A stretch of DNA of 9,092 nt, taken from NCBI GenBank assembly GCA_016234975.1, contig JACRND010000099.1, positions 1-9,092 on the forward strand, given 5' to 3'. The stretch comes from Nitrosarchaeum sp. (GTDB lineage: Archaea; Thermoproteota; Nitrososphaeria; Nitrososphaerales; Nitrosopumilaceae). Below the pieces are notes generated by a model. That model made no database searches, was not told where the DNA came from, and saw only the letters and a list, made by a program, of their open reading frames with translations. Shown one piece after another: positions 1 to 5,055 of this stretch. Every line of letters begins with the position of its first letter. Within the stretch, counting starts at the first letter, position 1. A program made the position numbers and the translations under genes.

Positions 1-38
1 CAATATAGTGCCTCTCCTTGTTCCCAGGATAGATCAAA

Positions 39-848
39 TTACGGAGTCATCATATCTACGAGGGTTTCAGAGTCAGACCGCCATGCAAAAGTTTGTCGTG
101 TTGCATGAGTTGCATTTCTCATAAAGATGAGAACCTCTTTTGCATCATTAATGATAAAACATTTTTTATCAGAATCTGATAAAACTGCACGAACTTTTTT
201 CTGATCAAATTCAGAAAAAAAATCAGGAGTCTTGCTTATTGGAGAGATAACCATTTGGAGATTGGATGGGGATTCTTCAACCCAATCAAACACATCAGAA
301 TGATAAAAGCGCAGTACATCTGGAATGCTTCCATATATTTTGAAAGATTCCATACTGCTTTCGGTCATTTCTTTGATTTTGTTATTGATTGGACCCATGC
401 CATGTAGTAATTGCATTTTTTCAGATTTTGACTCATCAGTTTCTACTACAAAGAATGGAACCTGTTTCCATAGTTCTGAAAGAGAATTTTCTTTGCCTGC
501 CAAAGAGTTGACTCTTTGTTGTTCTTGTTTTACTAGGGTTTCAATGGCCTGCTTCATCTCCATTGCAGAATATTTTGTAGGATGGACAAGTTCAGCGGTT
601 ACTAATCCCAAATTTTGCAGTGAATTTACAAGATGATAGGTCTCAGTTCTAGGCAATTGTAGTGCTTTTGCAATTTCGGCAGCAGTCTTGGAGCCATACT
701 TACCTAGATAGATAAACACCTTACTTTGGTTAGAGGTTAATCCAAAGGCAATTAGTTCATTTTTAATTCTCTCAAGAGTAAGCTTGTGTCGGTATAATTC
801 CGTGTCAGAATCATTATCAAATAGATTAATTGTTTTTTCTTTATTCAT
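39..848 (-). CDS. TrmB-family HTH transcriptional regulator
   Basis: Predicted DNA-binding regulator of 269 residues. Residues about 31-85 form a winged helix-turn-helix of the TrmB/MarR-like type: a helix with SKVFIYLGKYG, then AAEIAKALQLPRTETYHLVNSL as positioning and recognition helices, then a wing around 81-95. A charged helix at about 97-128 looks like the dimerising coiled coil found in TrmB proteins. Residues 130-269 would be the sensor/effector part; the ligand cannot be told from sequence. In characterised archaea TrmB proteins sense sugars or other metabolites, but thaumarchaea carry many paralogues of unknown role. The ATG is chosen because an AGGTGA Shine-Dalgarno sits 6 nt upstream (855-860), the only clear one I found in this window. 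An inverted repeat at 877-898 could be an autoregulatory operator. No target gene is evident from the neighbourhood. Confidence 0.88.
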   Translation of the reverse strand: MNKEKTINLFDNDSDTELYRHKLTLERIKNELIAFGLTSNQSKVFIYLGKYGSKTAAEIAKALQLPRTETYHLVNSLQNLGLVTAELVHPTKYSAMEMKQAIETLVKQEQQRVNSLAGKENSLSELWKQVPFFVVETDESKSEKMQLLHGMGPINNKIKEMTESSMESFKIYGSIPDVLRFYHSDVFDWVEESPSNLQMVISPISKTPDFFSEFDQKKVRAVLSDSDKKCFIINDAKEVLIFMRNATHATRQTFAWRSDSETLVDMMTP

Positions 849-854
849 TATTCT

Positions 855-860
855 TCACCT
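855..860 (-). promoter_or_regulatory. Shine-Dalgarno of the TrmB-family gene
   Basis: On the minus strand AGGTGA lies 6 nt before the ATG at 848. It is complementary to the anti-SD of archaeal 16S rRNA and fixes this start. It implies a leadered mRNA, unlike most other genes here, which have a TATA-like box about 25-30 nt from the start. Confidence 0.7.
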
Positions 861-876
861 AAGTTTGTTTGTACAC

Positions 877-898
877 ATTTCATAGTTTCGATTGAAAT
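877..898. repeat. Inverted repeat upstream of TrmB gene (possible operator)
   Basis: ATTTCA and TGAAAT form 6-bp arms separated by 10 bp, about 30-50 bp upstream of the TrmB-family start. The position suits an autoregulatory site, but the arms are short and AT-rich, so chance is a real alternative. The rest of the gap 849-1215 (367 bp) holds the promoter of the downstream zinc protein and no other gene that I can support. Confidence 0.25.
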
Positions 899-1186
899 TT
901 TCGTTAGTAAATTCCATGGTGTGTAGAAAAACTCTAAGCAAGGATCAATAGTTACAAAAAGGGTTGGATCTAGATACATCTGTCTCATATGAAAATAACA
1001 GGAAAACTAGTATATTAGCGATTTGGGAATTTGCAGGAATAATACGCTTGAAGTAATTTTTATGTCATTTCAGATAATTTTTAATTCAATCTTAGATGTT
1101 TTATGCGTAATCTAGTACTATTTTGATATGATGATCGATCAAGATAGTTTCAAAATTCAACGGTCTGAAAACCAGAAAAACTCTAC

Positions 1187-1195
1187 TTAAAATTA
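1187..1195 (+). promoter_or_regulatory. TATA-like box for the 43-residue zinc protein
   Basis: TTAAAATTA is centred about 26 nt before the ATG at 1216. With archaeal initiation about 25 nt downstream of TATA, the transcript would begin at or next to the start codon. Confidence 0.45.
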
Positions 1196-1215
1196 GATAA
1201 GACCAAGACATAGTC

Positions 1216-1347
1216 ATGAAAGCAAGATTTAATGGAAAATGCATAGAATGTGGCGAAGAGATCAAAACAGGAAAAGAGATTGTGAAAAACTCCAAGGAAA
1301 AATGGGTTCACAAGGCATGCTCTGATGTGGAAGAGAAATTGCCATAG
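1216..1347 (+). CDS. Small zinc-binding protein (CxxC...HxxC)
   Basis: A 43-residue ORF, too short for routine gene calls. It has one plausible metal site: C9-I-E-C12, followed 19 residues later by H32-K-A-C35 in the context KWVHKAC. The pattern CxxCGxxIxxGxxI...WxHxxC resembles treble-clef/PARP-like and LIM-like zinc fingers, which bind nucleic acid or protein partners. Starting at the ATG gives a compact domain with almost no extension. An in-frame TAA at 1198-1200 rules out a longer form with the same reading. No Shine-Dalgarno is seen, but a TATA-like box at the leaderless distance supports expression. A perfect 7-bp hairpin directly follows the stop. The zinc-ligand spacing and promoter make it likely to be real; the cellular role is unknown. 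Confidence 0.7.
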   Translation: MKARFNGKCIECGEEIKTGKEIVKNSKEKWVHKACSDVEEKLP

Positions 1348-1349
1348 TA

Positions 1350-1366
1350 CGAATTATTTTAATTCG
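1350..1366 (+). terminator. Hairpin just after the small zinc-protein gene
   Basis: CGAATTA and TAATTCG form a perfect 7-bp stem with a TTT loop, starting 3 bp after the stop codon. A 10-bp perfect palindrome, GACTGCAGTC, follows at 1378-1387. Placement suggests a 3' end structure. Archaeal termination mainly needs U-tracts, so the function is uncertain. Confidence 0.35.
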
Positions 1367-1450
1367 GCATGTGTCCTGACTGCAGTCTTGCTTACAATTT
1401 CAGATAGTTGATCATTGATTAAAACACGTAGACAGAATCAATATTTAGAA

Positions 1451-1460
1451 TTTATAAAAA
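1451..1460 (+). promoter_or_regulatory. TATA-like box upstream of inorganic pyrophosphatase
   Basis: TTTATAAAAA is the best TATA match before the gene and would give a leader of roughly 25-30 nt. A weaker match, TTCATATACA at 1471-1480, would place initiation almost at the ATG (1507). The sequence alone does not decide between them. Confidence 0.4.
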
Positions 1461-1506
1461 AGTCATAGAATTCATATACAGATTATAGAATTTTAAGATC
1501 CATAAG

Positions 1507-2046
1507 ATGAGCAAAAATTTTTGGCATGATATAGAGTCAGGTACAGATATTCCAGAAATAGTCAATGTAATAGTAGAGATTCCAAAAGGATCGATGAACA
1601 AATACGAATATGATAAAAAACACAACATGATAAAACTAGACAGGGTATTATTTTCGCCATTTCATTATCCAGGGGATTATGGTCTTATCCCTCAGACACT
1701 ATCGGAGGATGGAGACCCACTTGATGCATTGGTACTTGTAACAAATCCCACATATCCAGGAATACTAATTGAGGCAAGACCAATTGGGTTGCTTCAAATG
1801 AAAGATGATGGAAAACTAGATGACAAAATTATTTGTGTTTCAACAAATGATCCTAGGTATCTCCACACTGTAGACATTACAGATATCGAAGATCACTATC
1901 GCTCAGAGATCGGGCATTTTTTCCAGGTCTACAAAGATTTGGAAGGAAAAAAAGTGGAGATTTTAGGATGGCGAGGTTCTAAAGAAGCAAAAGGAATCAT
2001 TGTGGAATCCATCAAGAGATACAAAGATACTTTGAAAAAATACTAA
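1507..2046 (+). CDS. ppa: Inorganic pyrophosphatase, family I
   Basis: Soluble cytoplasmic enzyme hydrolysing pyrophosphate to two phosphates. It pulls forward nucleic-acid, amino-acyl-tRNA and activated-intermediate synthesis. The 179 residues are the usual length for family I. The signature DGDPLDA is at residues 68-74, supplying the metal-binding aspartates D68, D70 and D73. A second cluster, KDDGKLDDK (99-107), matches the family's other metal-binding aspartates and a lysine (D100, D105, K107). The N-terminal EIPKGSMNKYEYD (24-36) and the following DRVLFSPFHYPGDYG carry further conserved active-site residues, including E24, K32, E34 and R46. Start is the first ATG; there is no clear Shine-Dalgarno. 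It appears monocistronic, and a nested inverted repeat with a T-run begins at its stop codon. All expected catalytic residues are present. Confidence 0.97.
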   Translation: MSKNFWHDIESGTDIPEIVNVIVEIPKGSMNKYEYDKKHNMIKLDRVLFSPFHYPGDYGLIPQTLSEDGDPLDALVLVTNPTYPGILIEARPIGLLQMKDDGKLDDKIICVSTNDPRYLHTVDITDIEDHYRSEIGHFFQVYKDLEGKKVEILGWRGSKEAKGIIVESIKRYKDTLKKY

Positions 2047-2097
2047 GATTTTGTCATAGTTAAAAGAATAGAAGTGTACATGACACTCTAATCTTTT
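2045..2097 (+). terminator. Nested inverted repeat and T-run after pyrophosphatase gene
   Basis: AAGATT (2045-2050), overlapping the stop codon, pairs with AATCTT (2090-2095), which runs into TTTT. Inside it AGTGT-acatg-ACACT forms a small hairpin (2073-2087). The arrangement suits a transcription end, but the stems are short. Confidence 0.35.
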
Positions 2098-2106
2098 GGT
2101 TAGGAA

Positions 2107-2184
2107 CTATTCCTCATCTAAAATTATCCAAGACAATCCTAGTATAGATTCCCAAGCTGGTGGAATTTCATTGTTATTTGACAT
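2107..2184 (-). CDS. Possible 25-residue small protein
   Basis: The minus-strand ORF starts with ATG at 2184 and ends with TAG at 2107. It begins MSNNNEIPPAWES, followed by a hydrophobic stretch and an acidic end, LDEE. The composition is protein-like: a hydrophilic N-terminus, a PP turn, two tryptophans and an acidic tail. A TTAAGTAA-like box lies about 22 nt upstream, compatible with leaderless expression. An in-frame stop upstream limits extension to non-ATG starts. It sits tail to tail with the pyrophosphatase gene, 60 bp apart. I do not recognise a family, and an ORF this short can arise by chance in AT-rich DNA. Confidence 0.3.
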   Translation of the reverse strand: MSNNNEIPPAWESILGLSWIILDEE

Positions 2185-2262
2185 GCAATACAATTGCAAA
2201 GTTTACTTAAAACACTCACGTAGAAATGATTCATAGTAATCATCAGTATCCCCTAAATACTA

Positions 2263-2272
2263 TTTTATAAAA
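2263..2272. promoter_or_regulatory. Palindromic TATA-like element in the 2047-2429 gap
   Basis: TTTTATAAAA is self-complementary, so as a TATA box it could serve either strand. In plus direction initiation would fall near 2292, inside the nearby inverted repeat. In minus direction it would fall near 2243, giving a leader of about 60 nt for the possible small ORF at 2107-2184. Confidence 0.3.
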
Positions 2273-2284
2273 TCATATTGTAAT

Positions 2285-2330
2285 TGGAACTCTCACCAAG
2301 TACCTAATTCGGTTTTGGTCTTAAGTTCCA
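2285..2330. repeat. Nested inverted repeat upstream of pepF
   Basis: TGGAACT (2285-2291) pairs with AGTTCCA (2324-2330), 7 bp. Inside, ACCAA (2295-2299) pairs with TTGGT (2315-2319), and ACC (2302-2304) with GGT (2311-2313). All three are in register as one hairpin with a small internal loop. It lies 100 bp before the peptidase start. It may be a structured RNA, a leader element or a DNA-binding site. No known RNA family is recognised. Confidence 0.4.
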
Positions 2331-2399
2331 GTTAAAGATTTCAAAACTTTTCTCCTCAAAAGGATCAAAATGATTTAATTTTCAGCGTGACACCATGCA

Positions 2400-2409
2400 T
2401 TTTTTAATA
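2400..2409 (+). promoter_or_regulatory. TATA-like box for pepF
   Basis: TTTTTTAATA is centred about 25 nt before the ATG at 2430, the spacing for a leaderless or nearly leaderless transcript. No Shine-Dalgarno is present. Confidence 0.45.
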
Positions 2410-2429
2410 GTTACAAAATAAGACATCAT

Positions 2430-3728
2430 ATGTCAGTGTACAATCTTGACAAATGGGACCTATCAGAACTGGCAAAAGATCCAAAGAGCCCAGCATTTCA
2501 AAAACAGATTAGAGATTTGGAGGCATTGGCAAAAAAATTTGAAAAGATAAAATCAAAATTAGATCCTAAAATATCATCAAAAAAATTTATGGGTATTTTA
2601 CATGAGGTTGAAGAAATTTCTGAAAAAATGAGCAAGATTGGAGGATATGCATCATTGTCATATTCTGCAGATACACAGTCAGATGAAGCTACATCACTTA
2701 TGACAAGAATGTCAAAGCTCGGATCAGAGATTTCCAACAAAATTTTATTTTTTGACTTGTGGTGGAAGACCCAAGTTGATGACAAAAATGCAAAAAGATT
2801 GATTAGAGATTCTGGAGAACTTTCAGAGTATCTCAGCCACAAAAGACTGTTTGCAAAATATGCGCTTTCCGAACCTGAAGAAAAGATCATCAATACTTTA
2901 GACGTTACAGGAATTTCTGCACTGGTGAAACTGTACGACAAGATGACTAGTGCATATGAGTACCAAATGAAGATTGGCGGTAAAACAAAAAAGATGACTC
3001 GTGAAGAGATCACAAATTACATAAGAAGTACAAATCCAAAAATTAGAGAAACGGCATACAAAACGATCCTAACAAAATACACAGAAAATAAGGGTGTGAT
3101 AGGAGAGATCTATCAGAATATTGTTTTGAATTGGAAAGACGAAGGAATTGAAATTCGAGGTTACAAATCTCCGATTTCAATGAGAAATATTGGAAATAAT
3201 GTAGATGACAAAACAATAGAGTCGCTTCTTGCAGTGTGTAAGAAGAATTCTCCAGTGTTTCAAAAGTTTTTCATACAAAAAGCAAAAATGCTAAAAATGA
3301 AAAAATTACGCAGATATGATCTATATGCCCCAGCAGCAGCCAACATAAAAGAAAAAAATTACCAATACGACAAATCAGTAAAACTTGTTTTTGAATCACT
3401 GAAAAGATTCAGCCCAAAATTAGAAGAGTTTGCTAAAAAAGTATTCAATGAAAAACATGTTGATTCATCTATAAGAGTTGGAAAAAGAGATGGTGCGTTT
3501 TGTAGCACATTAACTCCAAAGATCACGCCATATGTTCTAGTCAACTTTACAGGCAAAACAAGAGATGTTTTCACATTGGCACATGAATTAGGTCATGCCG
3601 TACACAGTCAAACAGCACAAGATAGATCAATTCTAGTTCAAGATGCACCATTGCCATTAGCAGAGACAGCATCTACGTTTTCAGAGTTGTTACTATATGA
3701 CAATTTATCAGACAAAATTAACAGATGA
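2430..3728 (+). CDS. pepF: Oligoendopeptidase F-type M3B peptidase, N-terminal part (frameshifted)
   Basis: Zinc metallopeptidase of the M3B group, which cleaves short peptides in the cytoplasm and recycles oligopeptides. This frame gives 432 residues. Residues about 1-200 are the mostly helical N-terminal region. The catalytic motif HELGH is at 385-389, in LAHELGHAVHSQ, and the third zinc ligand is E412 in LAETAST, so the complete zinc site lies here. After K429 the frame reads only INR and stops at TGA, while the family's continuing sequence resumes in the next frame. Reading through by dropping one A of the run at 3714-3717 gives a 590-residue protein, the normal PepF length. The start ATG has a TATA-like box 25 nt upstream. 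The gene is probably either intact with an assembly or sequencing indel, or a recently broken gene. Confidence 0.9.
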   Translation: MSVYNLDKWDLSELAKDPKSPAFQKQIRDLEALAKKFEKIKSKLDPKISSKKFMGILHEVEEISEKMSKIGGYASLSYSADTQSDEATSLMTRMSKLGSEISNKILFFDLWWKTQVDDKNAKRLIRDSGELSEYLSHKRLFAKYALSEPEEKIINTLDVTGISALVKLYDKMTSAYEYQMKIGGKTKKMTREEITNYIRSTNPKIRETAYKTILTKYTENKGVIGEIYQNIVLNWKDEGIEIRGYKSPISMRNIGNNVDDKTIESLLAVCKKNSPVFQKFFIQKAKMLKMKKLRRYDLYAPAAANIKEKNYQYDKSVKLVFESLKRFSPKLEEFAKKVFNEKHVDSSIRVGKRDGAFCSTLTPKITPYVLVNFTGKTRDVFTLAHELGHAVHSQTAQDRSILVQDAPLPLAETASTFSELLLYDNLSDKINR

Positions 3729-4203
3729 TGAGAAAAAAATCATGCTTTCAGAAAAAATTGATGATCTATATGCAACAATTATGCGTCAAGCATTTTTCAC
3801 TATTTTTGAAGTGGCAGCACATGAACAGATTGGAAAAGGGACAACCGTTGAGGAAATTTCAAAGACATACATTCAAAATCTCAAAGAACAGTTCGGCAAC
3901 TCTGTTGCTGTTTCAGAAGATTTTGCAATAGAATGGAGTTGTATTCCTCATTTTTACCATACGCCGTTTTACTGCTATGCATACTCATTTGGAAATTTAC
4001 TTGCATTATCATTATTTCAAAGATATAAGAAAGAAGGAAATGACTTTGTTCCTTCATACATTAACATTCTTGCTGCAGGCGGGTCTAAAAAACCAGAAAA
4101 ATTATTGGCAGAGCACGGTTTGGATATTGGTTCTCAAAAGTTTTGGCAGGAAGGCCTTGATTACGTTGAGAGTCAAGTCAAGGCGCTCTCAGCATTAAAC
4201 TAG
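3697..4203 (+). CDS. pepF: Oligoendopeptidase F-type M3B peptidase, C-terminal part (frameshifted)
   Basis: Second half of the same peptidase in the +1 frame. The open frame allows an ATG at 3697, but its first seven residues (MTIYQTK) read the pepF N-terminal codons out of frame. The real homologous sequence starts at about 3718 with LTDDEKK and continues the upstream fragment. It has the conserved C-terminal M3 segment: helices FFTIFEVAAHEQI, then IPHFYHTPFYCYAYSFGNL, which carries the histidine and tyrosines that bind and polarise substrate in this family, and a terminal helical region. Lacking the HEXXH zinc site, it could not act as a peptidase alone. No promoter or ribosome binding site is seen before 3697. 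T-runs follow the stop. Confidence 0.85.
   Translation: MTIYQTKLTDDEKKIMLSEKIDDLYATIMRQAFFTIFEVAAHEQIGKGTTVEEISKTYIQNLKEQFGNSVAVSEDFAIEWSCIPHFYHTPFYCYAYSFGNLLALSLFQRYKKEGNDFVPSYINILAAGGSKKPEKLLAEHGLDIGSQKFWQEGLDYVESQVKALSALN
3714..3728 (+). other. Frameshift site in pepF
   Basis: Frame 0 reads GAC AAA ATT AAC AGA TGA. Dropping one A of the AAAA run at 3714-3717 gives GAC AAA TTA ACA GAT GAT GAG, encoding DKLTDDE and rejoining the C-terminal half. A short A-run is a typical indel site. A programmed +1 shift at AGA-TGA is less likely but possible; I see no flanking stimulatory hairpin. Confidence 0.8.
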
Positions 4204-4226
4204 AATTTTTAAAATTTTTTAATAAT
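4204..4226 (+). terminator. T-rich terminator after pepF
   Basis: Two T-runs (T5 and T6) within 20 bp directly follow the pepF stop codon, the usual form of an archaeal intrinsic terminator. The GC-rich hairpin comes only after them. Confidence 0.5.
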
Positions 4227-4228
4227 AT

Positions 4229-4269
4229 GGGGCTGGCAGTCCAACGCAAGGACTGCCAGCTTGTTCCCC
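4229..4269. repeat. Strong GC-rich hairpin between convergent genes
   Basis: GCTGGCAGTCC (4232-4242) and GGACTGCCAGC (4250-4260) are a perfect 11-bp inverted repeat around a 7-nt loop. GGG at 4229-4231 can pair with CCC at 4267-4269 across an asymmetric bulge. It is much more GC-rich than its surroundings and lies between the convergent pepF and membrane-protein genes. It may be a bidirectional 3' end structure, a small structured RNA or a dispersed repeat; the window holds only one copy. Positions 4270-4329 show nothing else. Confidence 0.6.
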
Positions 4270-4329
4270 GAACGGTTTGAATTCGATGTCAATTTCAAGT
4301 TTAAAATTATCTGATTTAAATGTTTGAAA

Positions 4330-4905
4330 CTACCCCCAATCTAGTTTTTTTGATTTGATTTTTCTTGCAGAACCTGCCAAAATTCCAATCGTGATTCCAA
4401 GTTGGTAAAGAAAATACAAAAAAACCTCAAAAGTACTAGGGTTCAAATCAGTGAATCTGCTAAGACCGGTCAACAGTAACATAAGCAGACTAAAAAAGAA
4501 AACAAAGATTTTTGCAATACCATGAATGCGGGTAAATTTTAGCAACACAAAGGTCATAACGGTCACAGAGATTGCAAGTACTGCCAAAAATCCGGCGTTC
4601 ATACCAAATACAAGAAAAAGCAACGACGTTAATTCGCCGGGATTGTTGTCTTGAACAATATTGGAAAGATCAATTTTTTCAGGAGATGCAAAGCGAGGTA
4701 CACTTAAAATTGCATTTACAAGAAACAAGAAAAATAAAGATATTGAAACCAGTTTTACATGATTTTGCAGACGCGGGAATCGCAAAAGTATTGCTCTTCC
4801 CAAAATAATTCCTTGGAAAATTCCAATTCCAAAGGCACTTAAAATTGCAATTACTGAAAATACAGGATTTTGAAATACTTCAACTAAAAATAGGATTAAT
4901 GCCAT
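4330..4905 (-). CDS. Multi-pass membrane protein of unknown function
   Basis: A 191-residue protein dominated by hydrophobic segments. About five transmembrane helices are visible, near residues 15-37, 50-69, 93-122, 129-148 and 158-179, ending in a basic tail, RKIKSKK. The loop 70-92 is polar and acidic. No catalytic motif, heme-binding pattern or transporter signature is recognised. The ATG at 4905 is the natural start. On the minus strand a CTAATATTG box (4928-4936) lies about 27 nt upstream, consistent with leaderless transcription. It is divergent from the secreted protein gene at 5056, sharing a 150-bp promoter region, and convergent with pepF. It is likely a lineage-specific thaumarchaeal membrane protein; function cannot be assigned. 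Confidence 0.8.
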   Translation of the reverse strand: MALILFLVEVFQNPVFSVIAILSAFGIGIFQGIILGRAILLRFPRLQNHVKLVSISLFFLFLVNAILSVPRFASPEKIDLSNIVQDNNPGELTSLLFLVFGMNAGFLAVLAISVTVMTFVLLKFTRIHGIAKIFVFFFSLLMLLLTGLSRFTDLNPSTFEVFLYFLYQLGITIGILAGSARKIKSKKLDWG

Positions 4906-4927
4906 ATTTAGAAAGTCATCCCGATCA

Positions 4928-4936
4928 CAATATTAG
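4928..4936 (-). promoter_or_regulatory. TATA-like box for the five-helix membrane protein
   Basis: CTAATATTG on the minus strand is centred about 27 nt before the ATG at 4905. It is one half of the divergent promoter region 4906-5055. Confidence 0.35.
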
Positions 4937-4969
4937 TTGCTAGATACAGGGTTTTGGTAAAATTAGCAA

Positions 4970-5039
4970 AATAATTTCATCAAAGATAAAAATCTAAAAA
5001 ATAGATGAATAAAACAAGAGTAAATTTAATAATTTCATC
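4970..5039. repeat. 12-bp direct repeat in a divergent promoter region
   Basis: AATAATTTCATC occurs exactly at 4970-4981 and at 5028-5039, 58 bp apart. The second copy overlaps the TATA-like box of the gene at 5056. The pair may be a protein-binding site controlling one or both divergent genes, although AT-rich 12-mers can recur by chance. Confidence 0.35.
5025..5032 (+). promoter_or_regulatory. TATA-like box for the secreted anchored protein
   Basis: TTTAATAA is centred about 28 nt before the ATG at 5056, consistent with leaderless initiation. It overlaps one copy of the 12-bp direct repeat. Confidence 0.4.
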
Positions 5040-5055
5040 GCTAGAATGACAACCT

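Noticed and set aside
1..38. End of a neighbouring gene at the left edge
   Set aside because: Two plus frames stay open here but both run on antisense into the TrmB gene, so no partial gene can be supported. A weak TCCT/AGGA hairpin is too short to call a terminator.
325..636. 103-codon plus-strand ORF inside the TrmB-family gene
   Set aside because: Antisense shadow of a well-supported regulator. It is cysteine- and serine-rich with no recognisable domain.
1128..1168. C/D-box sRNA candidate: ATGATGA followed by CTGA
   Set aside because: The C and D boxes are only 30 nt apart. No C' or D' boxes fit between them and the flanks do not form a convincing terminal stem.
1101..1295. 64-codon minus-strand ORF
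   Set aside because: It overlaps the small zinc protein antisense. The plus-strand frame has specific zinc-ligand spacing and a promoter, while this one has neither.
1378..1387. Palindrome GACTGCAGTC as a regulatory site for the pyrophosphatase gene
   Set aside because: It is perfect but sits about 120 bp upstream of the gene, away from the TATA candidates, and could equally be chance. It is mentioned with the adjacent hairpin only.
2498..3013. 171-codon minus-strand ORF
   Set aside because: It lies wholly antisense to the pepF N-terminal region, has serine- and phenylalanine-rich shadow composition and no promoter. The plus-strand protein has clear family motifs.
5046..5055. ATG at 5046 as an upstream start for the secreted protein
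   Set aside because: It is out of frame with the ORF at 5056 and would break the signal peptide.
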